Positions 37,340 to 45,883 are shown, counted from the stretch's first letter. The stretch: 64,000 nucleotides of DNA from Paractinoplanes aksuensis (GCF_024137025.1 NZ_JAMYJR010000033.1:161354-225353), one strand, 5' to 3'. The notes: generated by a model from the sequence alone, not told the origin. Numbers and translations: made by a program.

Positions 37340-38017
37340 ATGCGGTGGTTCCGGCTCGGCTCCGGGCGGCAGAAGGATCCCGCCGCTGGTCAGGCGCTGG
37401 TCGACGACGTGCGGGGGCGGTTCGGGCCACACCTGCCGCAGTCGTTCCGCGAGCAGGCCGAGGCCGTGATCCCGTTGCTGAGCGGCGACGAGGGCGTGGT
37501 CGCGGCGGCCGCCATCCTGCGCGAGTTCGCCGATGACGCATACGCCGCCGTCCGGGCCCAGGCGCCGTACGCCTTCGACCGGGCCGACTACCGCTCGTTG
37601 TTCGCGGCGGCGCGGGGCAGCCTGCGCTGGCCGCTGTTCGAGCTGCCATGCCGCCTGCACCCGTACATCCAGGTCAGCGCGGCCGCCGCGGTGATCAGCG
37701 CGGAGGCCAAGCGGGCGGCCAAGCAGACCGACCCGGCCCCGCTGCTGGCCCACATCCTCGAGATCCTCGACCTCACGATCGACGGCTGGGAGTTCGCCCG
37801 CGTCCGCCCCGACACCGACGGCGCGACCCTGGCCCACCGGTTGATCGGCGCGGCCCGCGACCTGCGCGGCGCGATGAGCGACGAACCGCCGCTGCCGCAG
37901 CCGGTTCGTGAGCTTATGCGCCGCAACCACACCGTCGACGTCTACGACCCCCAGTCGCCCCAGGTCGTCGGCGGCTTCAACCCGGGCAAAGAGATGCGCG
38001 AGGCCCTGCTCGCCTAG
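37340..38017 (+). CDS. protein of unknown function
   Basis: A 225-residue soluble, mainly alpha-helical protein starting MRWFRLGSGRQKDPAAGQAL. Visible stretches are AVIPLLSGDEGVVAAAAILREF, YAFDRADYRSLFAAARGSLR and a C-terminal HTVDVYDPQSPQVVGGFNPG. AAGCGAGG precedes this ATG; an ATG 18 bp upstream is an alternative. The gene ends convergent with the next aldo/keto reductase, stops overlapping. I do not recognise the family. Confidence 0.65.
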   Translation: MRWFRLGSGRQKDPAAGQALVDDVRGRFGPHLPQSFREQAEAVIPLLSGDEGVVAAAAILREFADDAYAAVRAQAPYAFDRADYRSLFAAARGSLRWPLFELPCRLHPYIQVSAAAAVISAEAKRAAKQTDPAPLLAHILEILDLTIDGWEFARVRPDTDGATLAHRLIGAARDLRGAMSDEPPLPQPVRELMRRNHTVDVYDPQSPQVVGGFNPGKEMREALLA

Positions 38018-39045
38018 GAGTCGCTGGAGCGAGCCCAGAGGTTGATGCCCGACTCGGTGGCGTACTTGTCGATCTCGGCCAGCTCGTCGGCCGTGAATCT
38101 CAGGTTGCCCACCGCGGCCACGTTGTTCTCGAGCTGGGCCACGCTGCTCGCGCCGAGCACGACCGAGGTCATCCGCGGGTCGCGCAGGGCCCAGGCGATG
38201 GCCATCTGGGCCAGCGACTGACCGCGGCGCCGGGCGATCTCGTCGAGCGCCCGGATCTTGCCCAGGTTCTCGTCGTTGATCCAGTCCGGGGTCAGCGACT
38301 TGTCCTCGGTCGCGCGCGAGCCCTCGGGCACGCCGTTGAGGTAACGGTCGGTGAGCATGCCCTGGGCCAGCGGCGAGAACGCGATGCAGCCGGCGCCGTC
38401 CCGCTCCAACCGGTCGAGCAGGCCGCCCTCGATCCAGCGGTTCAGCATCGAGTACGACGGCTGGCTGATCAGCAGGGGCGTGCCGAGCTCGCGCAGGATG
38501 ACCGCGGCCTCGGCCGTCTTCTCCGGCGAGTACGACGAGATGCCCGCGTACAGGGCCTTGCCCGCCTTGACGGCGGCGGCCAGCGCGCCCATCGTCTCCT
38601 CGATCGGCGTCTCCGGGTCGTGCCGGTGCGAATAGAAGACGTCGACGTAGTCCAGGCCCATCCGCTTCAAGGACTGGTCGAGCGACGCCGTCAGGTACTT
38701 GCGCGAGCCCCAGTCGCCGTACGGGCCGGGCCACATGTCGTACCCAGCCTTGGTCGAAATGACGAGCTCGTCGCGGTACGGGGCGAAATCGGTGGCCAGC
38801 ACCCGCCCGAAGTTGCTCTCGGCCGAACCGTACGGGGGCCCGTAGTTGTTGGCCAGGTCGAAGTGCGTGATGCCCAGGTCGAAGGCGCGGCGCAGGATGG
38901 CCCGCTGGGTCTCGAGCGGCCGGTCGTCGCCGAAGTTGTGCCACAGCCCCAGCGACACCACCGGCAGCTTCAGCCCCGAGCGGCCGGTGCGGCGGTACTC
39001 CATGGATGCGTAACGGTCCGCGTCGGCGGTGTAGATCTCAGTCAC
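38014..39045 (-). CDS. aldo/keto reductase, YghZ/L-glyceraldehyde-3-phosphate reductase type
   Basis: A 343-residue AKR14-like enzyme. The start region DRYASMEYRRTGRSGLKLPV is diagnostic, as are DLANNYGPPYGSAESNFG (catalytic Asp/Tyr), ELVISTKAGYDMWPGPYGDW (Lys) and VDVFYSHRHDPETPIEET (His). Relatives detoxify L-glyceraldehyde 3-phosphate and methylglyoxal. I chose GTG at 39045; ATG at 39003 is inside conserved sequence. It is monocistronic and divergent from the degraded hemopexin-like gene. Confidence 0.9.
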   Translation of the reverse strand: MTEIYTADADRYASMEYRRTGRSGLKLPVVSLGLWHNFGDDRPLETQRAILRRAFDLGITHFDLANNYGPPYGSAESNFGRVLATDFAPYRDELVISTKAGYDMWPGPYGDWGSRKYLTASLDQSLKRMGLDYVDVFYSHRHDPETPIEETMGALAAAVKAGKALYAGISSYSPEKTAEAAVILRELGTPLLISQPSYSMLNRWIEGGLLDRLERDGAGCIAFSPLAQGMLTDRYLNGVPEGSRATEDKSLTPDWINDENLGKIRALDEIARRRGQSLAQMAIAWALRDPRMTSVVLGASSVAQLENNVAAVGNLRFTADELAEIDKYATESGINLWARSSDS

Positions 39046-39150
39046 CTGCCCAGCCTTGCCCGAGATCAGCCCCCTGTCCACGGGCTTGGGGGATTCGGCG
39101 CGACGATCGGCCCACACTCTTCAGCAGATCGACCGAGCGCCATTACGTAG

Positions 39151-39923
39151 CGGCACCACTACGCCATCTACAACCATGCCCGCCGCCGGGCCGACGACGG
39201 GGTCCACGACATCGCCGGGCTGGGCTTCGGGCGGCCCTCCGCGCCGGTCGGGCCCGGCTATCCCCGGCCCACGGCCGGCATCGAGGGCCTGCCGGGGCCG
39301 TTCACCACGGGCATCGACGCGGCCGTCGACGGCTACTTGTTCCGGGGCGGCGACTATGTGCACGTCGTCGACCCCGGCGGAGAGCTTCGGGTGGACGGAC
39401 CGCCGCGCGGCATCCAGGACGACTGGCCCGGCCTGGTCGAACTGCTGCCGGCCGGGAAGGCCAAGGCCCAGGTGCTGGTCTGGATCACCGACGCCGTGCG
39501 GCACCTCACCGTGCCGTTCGACCCGCTCCTCGCGACCGCGCTGTCCAGCCACTTCCACGTGGCCCCGATGGCCGGCGCGGCCGAGAAGGCGACCACCATC
39601 ACGCCGGCCGAGCGGGCCGCGCTGCTGCTGCACGAGGCGGTCCGGGCCGTCGATCCGGCCGCCTCGGCACAGTCGCCCTCGGCACAGTCGCCCTCGCTCC
39701 AGTCGCCCTCGCTCCAGCCGCCCTCGGCCCTGCCCCCGAGTGGTATGTCTCCGACGCCGAGGCCGACCGCCTGCGCGTGCCGCACACCCGCGACGACCCA
39801 CGCTGGCCCACCCGCTACGACCGCACGCCCACGGCCGCGGCGTTGCACAACCCTTCGGCGTACGCGGCCTTCGCGCGCCACCTCTCCCTCGGCCGCGACG
39901 TCCGACCGAGGCGCAAATCATGA
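39151..39923 (+). pseudogene. hemopexin-repeat-like protein, frameshifted
   Basis: From 39151 one frame reads RHHYAIYNHARRRADDGVHD, then FTTGIDAAVDGYLFRGGDYV and GIQDDWPGLVELL, a pattern like hemopexin repeats (DAA...YLFRG.xYV...I...WPGL). It runs through AERAALLLHEAVRAVDPAA into a 15-bp tandem repeat. After a run of five C (39733-39737) the coding pattern shifts frame and continues as PEWYVSDAEADRLRVPHTRD to a stop at 39921. A TAG at 39148 lies upstream with no ATG or GTG between it and the conserved part, so the 5' end is also damaged or uses an unusual start. A one-base sequencing error in the C run could explain the frameshift but not the missing start. Confidence 0.6.
39664..39738 (+). 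repeat. 15-bp tandem repeat in the hemopexin-like gene
   Basis: Five copies of a 15-bp unit: two of TCGGCACAGTCGCCC, then TCGCTCCAGTCGCCC, TCGCTCCAGCCGCCC and TCGGCCCTGCCCCCG. In frame it encodes SAQSP/SLQSP pentapeptides. The frameshift of the host gene coincides with the last unit. Confidence 0.85.
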
Positions 39924-40015
39924 CCGTACGCGGCGCCCGGGTCGATCTTGCGGCGCCCGCCGATCTCAGACCGTAGTCCGATGTGCTCCGGCGGCGGCCC
40001 CGCCACACTTGCCGG

Positions 40016-40708
40016 GTGAGAAAACGGTGGATGGCAACCAGTGTGGTGGTTCTGCTGGCGGCGATCGTCGGCGGGCTGGCCTTCGCCTACCCGTCGGCCG
40101 CCGCGACCACCTGTCCCGGCTGCTACGGGCTGACGCGCGTGCAAGACGGCCTCTGGAGCGAGCGGGGTCTCACCGCGGCCCAGCGCGACCAGCTGACCAC
40201 GCTCGTGGCCGACGCCCGCCGCCGCGTCGCCGATTTCTACGGCGGCCGCGAGTCCGACCCGCGCCTGGTCGCCTGCTTCACCGACGACTGCTACGACCGG
40301 ATCGGGGGCGGCGGCGAGAAGGGCATCGCCATCCTCAACCGCGCCGTCATGCTCTCGCCACGCGGGCTCGACGCCGTCATCGCTTCCCACGAGATGTCCC
40401 ACGTCGAGCTGCACGAGCGGCTCGACGGCGAGGTGCCGCAGTGGTTCGACGAGGGTCTCGCCGTCGTCGTCTCCGACGATCCGCGCTACCTGGGCGAGCG
40501 CTGCGCCGGGCCGGTCGACGCCGGCCCACTGCCCGAGACCCTGCCGGCCTGGCTGAAAGCCGCGAGCGCCGACCAACAGGTCTACTCCCGGGCCGGGTGC
40601 CGGGTCAGCCGATGGCTCGACGCCAACGGCGGCCCACCGGCCGTACTCAAACTCATCGATCAGCTCAACCGCGGTGAGGCGTTCGGAAGCGTTACGGTGA
40701 GGCCATGA
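40016..40708 (+). CDS. secreted HExxH metalloprotease-like protein
   Basis: A 230-residue exported protein. The signal sequence WMATSVVVLLAAIVGGLAFA ends near PSAAA. The zinc site is IASHEMSHVELHERL (HExxH); the third ligand is probably the Glu in PQWFDEGLAVVVS 22 residues later, the gluzincin (MA clan) arrangement. Six cysteines in the mature part suit an extracellular disulfide-bonded protein. The GTG start directly follows CCGG. The stop overlaps the ATG of the MetE-like gene (ATGA), an odd pairing of a secreted peptidase with a cytoplasmic methyltransferase. Confidence 0.8.
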   Translation: MRKRWMATSVVVLLAAIVGGLAFAYPSAAATTCPGCYGLTRVQDGLWSERGLTAAQRDQLTTLVADARRRVADFYGGRESDPRLVACFTDDCYDRIGGGGEKGIAILNRAVMLSPRGLDAVIASHEMSHVELHERLDGEVPQWFDEGLAVVVSDDPRYLGERCAGPVDAGPLPETLPAWLKAASADQQVYSRAGCRVSRWLDANGGPPAVLKLIDQLNRGEAFGSVTVRP

Positions 40709-41826
40709 CGCTGCGCGAGACGCCACCGTTCCGGGCCGACCACGTCGGCAGTCTGCTCCGCCCGGCCCGCCTGCTCGAGGCGCGCGAGCGGCGCGCCACC
40801 GGCGAGATCGACGCCGACGAGTTGCGCGCCACCGAAGACGCGGCCATCCGCGACGTCGTGCGCATGCAGCGCGACGTGGGCCTGCGCTCGGCCACCGACG
40901 GCGAGTTCCGCCGCACGTCGTGGCACATGGACTTCATCTACCGCCTCGGTGGCATCCACCCGACCGACGAAAAGATCCAGGTCCACTTCCGCAACGCCGA
41001 GGGCAACATCGACTTCGAGTCGGCCGCGCTGGCCGTCGACGCGCCGATCCGGCTGACCGAGACCATCTTCGGCGACGACTTCGCCTACCTGCAGTCCATC
41101 GTGGACGAGGGCGTCAGGGCCAAGCTGACCATCCCGTCGCCCAGCATGGTCCACTACCGCGGCGGCCGGGCCGCGATCGATCCCGCTGTGTATCCCGACC
41201 ACGACCAGTTCTGGGCCGACCTCAGCGCCGCGTACGCCGAGCAGGTGCGCCGCGTCGCCGGTCTGGGCTGCCGCTATCTGCAGCTCGACGACACCAGCCT
41301 GGCCTATCTCAACGACCCGGCCCAGCGCCGCCTGCTGACCGAGCGCGGCGACGACGCCGAACACCAGCACCTGCGCTACATCCGCCAGATCAACGCGGCG
41401 ATCGCCGACCGCCCCGAGGGCCTGGCCGTCACCACGCACATGTGCCGGGGCAACTTCCGCTCGTCCTGGACGGCCGAGGGCGGCTACGACTTCGTGGCCG
41501 AGGCCCTGTTCAGCGAGCTGGCCGTCGACGGTTTCTTCCTCGAGTACGACGACGAGCGCTCCGGCGACTTCGCCCCGCTACGCTTCGTCCCGCCCGGCAA
41601 ACAGGTCGTGCTGGGCCTGGTCACCACCAAGCGCGGCGCCCTCGAGACCAAGGACGCCCTGAAGCGCCGCATCGACGAGGCCGCCCGCTACGTCCCGCTC
41701 GAGCAGCTGTGCCTGTCCCCCCAGTGCGGCTTCTCGTCCACGGTCGAGGGCAACGTCCTCACCTACGACGAAGAGGTGGCCAAGCTGGCCCTGATCGTCG
41801 AGACCGCCGAGGAGGTCTGGGGCTAG
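40705..41826 (+). CDS. MetE C-terminal-like cobalamin-independent methyltransferase (YxjG/YxjH type)
   Basis: A 373-residue enzyme corresponding to the catalytic half of MetE. MTLRETPPFRADHVGSLLRP is the typical start. Zinc ligands are His and Cys in TTHMCRGNFRS and Cys in LSPQCGFSS, with Glu in FLEYDDERSGDF. Short MetE-like proteins use simpler methyl donors or corrinoid partners in some bacteria; the donor here is unknown. Homocysteine methylation thus has two candidate enzymes in this window, this one and MetH. Confidence 0.9.
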   Translation: MTLRETPPFRADHVGSLLRPARLLEARERRATGEIDADELRATEDAAIRDVVRMQRDVGLRSATDGEFRRTSWHMDFIYRLGGIHPTDEKIQVHFRNAEGNIDFESAALAVDAPIRLTETIFGDDFAYLQSIVDEGVRAKLTIPSPSMVHYRGGRAAIDPAVYPDHDQFWADLSAAYAEQVRRVAGLGCRYLQLDDTSLAYLNDPAQRRLLTERGDDAEHQHLRYIRQINAAIADRPEGLAVTTHMCRGNFRSSWTAEGGYDFVAEALFSELAVDGFFLEYDDERSGDFAPLRFVPPGKQVVLGLVTTKRGALETKDALKRRIDEAARYVPLEQLCLSPQCGFSSTVEGNVLTYDEEVAKLALIVETAEEVWG

Positions 41827-42548
41827 GGCAGCCAGTCCCCCACTAGTTCCTCGCTCGCTTTCCACAGCTCCCGCCGACGCTGCACGTCCGGCCCGGGCAG
41901 CCGGACTCCGTCGGGGCCGTAGAAGCCCGGCTCCCGCCCGTTCACGGCCAGCGCCACCGGTGTCTGGGCCGCCCGCACCGGGTCGGTGCCGACCCGCTGC
42001 TGCACGGCGTTCAGCACGAACCGCAGCGGTGCCGGAACACCCGGCGCATCCCGGAAGACGCGGGTCTTCACCAAGCCGGGAAAGACACAGCTCACGGCGA
42101 TCTCCGGCTGCCGCTCGGCCAGTTCCACGGCAAAAGCGTCGCAGGCGAACTGGGTCCGGCCCGCGATCCGCAGACCCCGGCCGCCGCGCCGCAGGTTCAG
42201 GTCGTCCATCGGCCCCAGCGTGTCGCCGTAGCGCCCGGCGTTGGCCACCAGCACCACCCGCCGGGGCAACAGCTTTCGTATGAGCAGATAGCGCGACAGA
42301 TAGTTGAGCACGAAGGCCCGCTCCAGCCCCTCGCTGGTGTGCTCGGCGCGCAGCGTGAACACGCCCGCGCAGCACACGATCGCCGCCGGCCGGCCGCTCA
42401 CCTGGTCGGCGACCCACGCGGTCTCGCTGAGCAAACTCAGATCGGCCCGGATCATCCCGTGCCGCCCGACTGTCAGCGCCCTCTCCCCCAGCGCGGCCGC
42501 GACCGCGCCGCCGATCCCCGTTGATCCCGTGACCAGCACATCTCTCAT
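41823..42548 (-). CDS. SDR-family protein lacking the usual Tyr-Lys pair
   Basis: A 241-residue short-chain dehydrogenase-like protein. The cofactor motif is LVTGSTGIGGAVAAALG and the NAG-type strand is VLVANAGRYGDTLGPMDDLN. At the place where YxxxK is expected (before the AVELAER helix) the sequence is RTQFACDAFAVELAERQPEI, so the catalytic Tyr and Lys are missing. It keeps VFPGLVKTRVFRD after that. It may bind nucleotide without classical reductase activity. It overlaps the 3' end of the MetE-like gene by 4 bp and is divergent from the AraC-type gene with 38 bp between starts. Confidence 0.8.
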   Translation of the reverse strand: MRDVLVTGSTGIGGAVAAALGERALTVGRHGMIRADLSLLSETAWVADQVSGRPAAIVCCAGVFTLRAEHTSEGLERAFVLNYLSRYLLIRKLLPRRVVLVANAGRYGDTLGPMDDLNLRRGGRGLRIAGRTQFACDAFAVELAERQPEIAVSCVFPGLVKTRVFRDAPGVPAPLRFVLNAVQQRVGTDPVRAAQTPVALAVNGREPGFYGPDGVRLPGPDVQRRRELWKASEELVGDWLP

Positions 42549-42586
42549 ACCTCGACGCTAGGAACGGACAGCGGGACAATCCATGT

Positions 42587-43801
42587 GTGTTCGTCCCGCA
42601 GACCACACCGGACGTCCTGGGCTCGGTGCTGCGCGAAATCAGCTTCGCCAGCGCCGCCTACCGCTGGATCGAGATGGGCACCCCGTTCCGCCTCGTCTTC
42701 AACCGCCCCGGCTTGCGCGGCGTCCACCTGATCACCGCCGGCGCCTGCGACCTGGTCCTCCCCAGCAGCGCCGCAACCCCACTGACCGGCGGCGCCGCGC
42801 GGCCACTGACCGACAGCCCCACAACACCGCTGCCCGGTGGCTTGGCCAACCCGCTGCTCGGCGGCTCGGCAACCCCCATGACGGGCGGCGTGACCCCGTC
42901 GCCCGGCCGCTCCGCAGCCCCACCGGCCAGCGACTCCGTGACCCCGCCGCCCACCGGCTCCGAAGCCCCACCGGCCGGCAGCTCCGTGATTCCGCTGACG
43001 GCCGGCGACACGGTGATCCTGCCGCGGGGCGATGACCATGAGCTGCGCAGCGGGCGCGCCGCCACGGCGATCTCCGGTTTCGAGATGGCTGCCCGCACCC
43101 CGGGCGCCCGCCTGCGCGGTGGTGGACCGCAGGTCGCGGTCACCATCGTGTGTGGAGCGTTCATCGCCGGCGACCCGGACCATCCGGCGCTGCGCGGCCT
43201 GCCTCCGGTGCTCTTCGTGCCCGGCACGGACGGCCGCCCGCCGGCCTGGCTGGCACCGTACGTCGAGGTGCTCCGCCAGGAGGCGTTCGACGCCGGCCCC
43301 GGCAGCGACATCGTCATGGCCCGCCTGTCCGACGCGCTGGTCACCCGCGTACTGCGCGAACACGGCCCGCTGACCGACCACCCGGGCTGGCTCGCCGGTC
43401 TGGCCGACCCCCACCTGGCCGCCGCCCTGGGCGCGCTGCACACCGACCCCGCCCGCCCCTGGACGCTGGCCTCCCTGGCCGCGGTGGCGGGCTTGTCCCG
43501 GACCGCCTTCACGGGCCGCTTCGCCACCACCGTGGGCGAGCCACCGATGCGCTACCTGCAATCATTGCGCCTGCACCAGGCCCGCCGCCTCCTCCGCGAC
43601 GAACGCCTCACGGTCGCGGCCGTGGCCGCCCGAGTCGGCTACACCTCGGGCGTAGCCTTCGCCGCCACCTTCCGCCGCGTCCTCGGCATCCCCCCAGCCG
43701 AATGGCGCCGACGGGCGACAGACTGCGCAACGGATCGGTGCGCTCACGAGCCGGGCTGGGCGCCACGACCACCCACCGCGTCGTGCCGGACCGCAGGGTG
43801 A
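42587..43801 (+). CDS. AraC-family regulator with repeat expansion in its cupin domain
   Basis: A 404-residue regulator. The N-terminal cupin (AraC_binding_6 type) starts MFVPQTTPDVLGSVLREISF and is broken after ACDLVLP (residue ~58) by about 80 residues of degenerate 8-residue repeats; the cupin resumes at PLTAGDTVILPRGDDHELRS. The C-terminal double helix-turn-helix is intact (WTLASLAAVAGLSRTAFTGR, VAAVAARVGYTSGVAFAATF, PPAEWRR). The extra 35 residues after PPAEWRR overlap a fragment in another frame. GTG is the start. The SDR gene lies divergent, 38 bp away, and is the likely target. Confidence 0.88.
   Translation: MFVPQTTPDVLGSVLREISFASAAYRWIEMGTPFRLVFNRPGLRGVHLITAGACDLVLPSSAATPLTGGAARPLTDSPTTPLPGGLANPLLGGSATPMTGGVTPSPGRSAAPPASDSVTPPPTGSEAPPAGSSVIPLTAGDTVILPRGDDHELRSGRAATAISGFEMAARTPGARLRGGGPQVAVTIVCGAFIAGDPDHPALRGLPPVLFVPGTDGRPPAWLAPYVEVLRQEAFDAGPGSDIVMARLSDALVTRVLREHGPLTDHPGWLAGLADPHLAAALGALHTDPARPWTLASLAAVAGLSRTAFTGRFATTVGEPPMRYLQSLRLHQARRLLRDERLTVAAVAARVGYTSGVAFAATFRRVLGIPPAEWRRRATDCATDRCAHEPGWAPRPPTASCRTAG
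42765..43010 (+). repeat. 24-bp degenerate tandem repeat inside the AraC-type gene
   Basis: About ten diverged copies of a 24-bp unit encode octapeptides such as SATPLTGG, AARPLTDS, PTTPLPGG, LANPLLGG, SATPMTGG, SVTPPPTG and SEAPPAGS. The array is in frame, inserted between two beta strands of the ligand-binding domain. The last copy merges into the native strand PLTAGD, suggesting that the repeat arose by amplifying that native sequence. Confidence 0.8.
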
Positions 43802-43998
43802 CCTCCGTGTCCTTCGACGGCCGGAACCTCGTGTGGTCGGATTGCGTGCGTGAAGGCGGCGAGGACAAGCAGTGCGTCATCCGGTACGTGGGGCGTTCCA
43901 CCGCGTCCTACGCCGGGCAACGGGTGCACGACGTGCAGGGTGACTCCCGGTGGGTCTTCTACGCCAACTCCACCGGCGTGCACCGCCACGCCCGCTGA
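43702..43998 (+). pseudogene. C-terminal fragment of a secreted beta-propeller-like protein
   Basis: A 98-codon frame, overlapping the end of the AraC-type gene, ends with TTTHRVVPDRRVTSVSFDGR, NLVWSDCVREGGEDKQCVIR and RWVFYANSTGVHRHAR. The alternating strand pattern with SFDGRNLVW and YANSTGVHRHAR resembles the last blade of a TolB/WD40-like propeller with a disulfide-type Cys pair. Codon bias is like that of real genes. There is no signal peptide or upstream blades, so it is probably a truncated relic, although a small expressed protein starting at GTG 43738 cannot be excluded. Confidence 0.5.
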
Positions 43999-44005
43999 AC
44001 ATGAT

Positions 44006-44037
44006 GATGCCCCGGGCGGCAGGTCGCCCGGGGCATC
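44006..44037. terminator. hairpin terminator between converging units
   Basis: Arms 44006-44017 and 44026-44037 (GATGCCCCGGGC and its complement, 12 bp, 8-base loop) lie between the rightward fragment ending at 43998 and the leftward importer operon ending at 44051. It closes the long sugar-importer unit. Confidence 0.8.
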
Positions 44038-44050
44038 AAGCGTGTGCGTG

Positions 44051-44956
44051 TTACTTGACGGCGCCGGCCGTGAGGCCGGCCTGGATCTGGCGCTGGAAGA
44101 TCGCGTACACAATGATCATCGGGAGGATCGTGAGGACCAGGGCGGCGAAGAGGGTCGACCACTCGGCCTGGTAGCCGGCCGACACGCTGATCTGGGCGAT
44201 GCCCTGGGTCAGCAGCAGTTTCTGGTCGGCGCCGGGGCCGCTCATGATGACCACCGGCAGCAGGTACTGGTTCCACTGGCCGACGATGTTGAAGATCGTG
44301 ATGCTGACCAGGCCGGAGCGCGCCATCGGCATCATGATCTGGAAGAACTTGCGGATGTGGGACGCGCCGTCGACGGTGGCCGCTTCCTCGATCTCGTACG
44401 GCAGGCTCTTGAAGAACGCGGCCAGGAAGAAGATCGTGAAGGGCAGCGAGTACGCGATGTACACCAGGATCAGGCCGGTGAACGAGCCCAGCAGCCCGAT
44501 CCCCTTGAGGATGTAGAACAGCGGCGCCAGCGCCATGAACGTCGGGAAGGCCAGGCCCGAGACGAAGAGGTAATAGATCGCGCGGTTACCCGGGAACTTG
44601 TAGCGGGCCAGCACGTACGCCGCCATCGCGCCCAGCAGCATCGTGCCGGCCGTGCTGATGACGACCACGAAGACGCTGTTGATGAAGTAGCGCCCGATGT
44701 GGGCGTCGCTCCACGCGTTGACGTACGTGTCGAACGAGAACGAGTTGGGCAGCGCGAACGGCTTGCCCAGGAAGATCTCGGTGTTGCTCTTGAACGACGC
44801 GAGCAGCACCCACAGCAGCGGGCCGGCCGTGATCAGGGCCCACGCGACCAGGGCGACGTGCGACAGGCCGGTGGCGATCTTGAGGTCGCGCTTGGGTTCC
44901 GGCGCGCGGCCCGCGGAGAGGGGCTTGGTGCCGGGAGTCTTGGTGATGGTGGTCAT
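44051..44956 (-). CDS. ngcG: sugar ABC transporter permease, NgcG-like
   Basis: A 301-residue MalG-type permease with six membrane helices. The EAA loop that contacts the ATPase is YEIEEAATVDGASHIRKFFQ, and the C-terminus is IQAGLTAGAVK. It is the last of seven leftward genes, 18 bp after its partner permease. Assignment as NgcG rests on adjacency to an NgcE-type binding protein. No ATPase gene is in the operon; this is normal, since actinobacterial sugar importers often share the MsiK ATPase. Confidence 0.8.
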   Translation of the reverse strand: MTTITKTPGTKPLSAGRAPEPKRDLKIATGLSHVALVAWALITAGPLLWVLLASFKSNTEIFLGKPFALPNSFSFDTYVNAWSDAHIGRYFINSVFVVVISTAGTMLLGAMAAYVLARYKFPGNRAIYYLFVSGLAFPTFMALAPLFYILKGIGLLGSFTGLILVYIAYSLPFTIFFLAAFFKSLPYEIEEAATVDGASHIRKFFQIMMPMARSGLVSITIFNIVGQWNQYLLPVVIMSGPGADQKLLLTQGIAQISVSAGYQAEWSTLFAALVLTILPMIIVYAIFQRQIQAGLTAGAVK

Positions 44957-44974
44957 CGTCTCGCCTCTCGCCGA

Positions 44975-45883
44975 TCAGGCTTCGACGGATTCGCGGCGGG
45001 TGGCCGAGAGCGTCACCCAGGCGAACGTAAGGGTCAGGAAGAAGAGCACCACGCCCAGCGCGGAGGCGTAGCCGGCCTGCGAGAACTCGAAGGCGTTGCG
45101 ATAGATCATGAGGCTGAGCACGGAGGTCGCGCCGTCGGGGCCGCCGCGGTCGACGGTCATGATGTTGACCAGTGCGAACGCGTCGAAGGCGGCGATGCCG
45201 AGGTAGACCCAGGCGACCTGCACCGTGTTCCAGAGCAGCGGGATCGTGATCTTGAAGAACAGGGTGACCCGGCTGGCGCCGTCGATCGCGGCCGCCTCGT
45301 ACACCTCGGTCGGGATGTTGCCCATGCCGGCCGAGAACAGGACGACGTAGAAGCCCACGGCCTGCCACACCAGCACGACGAGGATGCAGCCCATCGCGTA
45401 GCGCTCGTCGGCCAGGAACAGCCAGGGCGACCACGAGTCCGGGAACAGGCCGTTGATCATGCCGCTCTTGTCCGGACCGAAGACCCGGCCGAAGATCACC
45501 GCGACGATGGCCAGGGCCAGCAGCTGCGGGAAGAAGAAGATGATCCGGTAGACCTTGGAGCCCCAGACGCCCCGGATCACGCCGCCCTTCTGCCCGCCGC
45601 CCACGTTGAGCAGGAAGGCGAAGATCAGGGCGAGGACGACCGTGATGATCGGCAGGAAGACCAGCAGGAAGATGTTGTGCTTGATCGACTGCCAGAAGGT
45701 GGTGTCGTCCCACATCTTCTTGAAGTTGTCGAAGCCGACGAAGTTCTCGACCGGGCCGAGGCCCGACCACTCGTAGACCGACAGGTAGAAGGCCTGGATG
45801 TACGCCCAGACCACGAAGGTCACGTAGAGCGCCACCGGCACGACAAGGAAGCCGATGATGAAGGGATACTTGCCGTGCCGCAT
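44975..45883 (-). CDS. ngcF: sugar ABC transporter permease, NgcF-like
   Basis: A 302-residue MalF-type permease. The opening MRHGKYPFIIGFLVVPVALY is followed by six helices and the EAA loop TEVYEAAAIDGASRVTLFFK. It has 38 bp to the binding-protein gene and 18 bp to the next permease. It pairs with NgcG to form the membrane channel for N-acetylglucosamine or diacetylchitobiose, inferred from the binding protein. Confidence 0.8.
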   Translation of the reverse strand: MRHGKYPFIIGFLVVPVALYVTFVVWAYIQAFYLSVYEWSGLGPVENFVGFDNFKKMWDDTTFWQSIKHNIFLLVFLPIITVVLALIFAFLLNVGGGQKGGVIRGVWGSKVYRIIFFFPQLLALAIVAVIFGRVFGPDKSGMINGLFPDSWSPWLFLADERYAMGCILVVLVWQAVGFYVVLFSAGMGNIPTEVYEAAAIDGASRVTLFFKITIPLLWNTVQVAWVYLGIAAFDAFALVNIMTVDRGGPDGATSVLSLMIYRNAFEFSQAGYASALGVVLFFLTLTFAWVTLSATRRESVEA

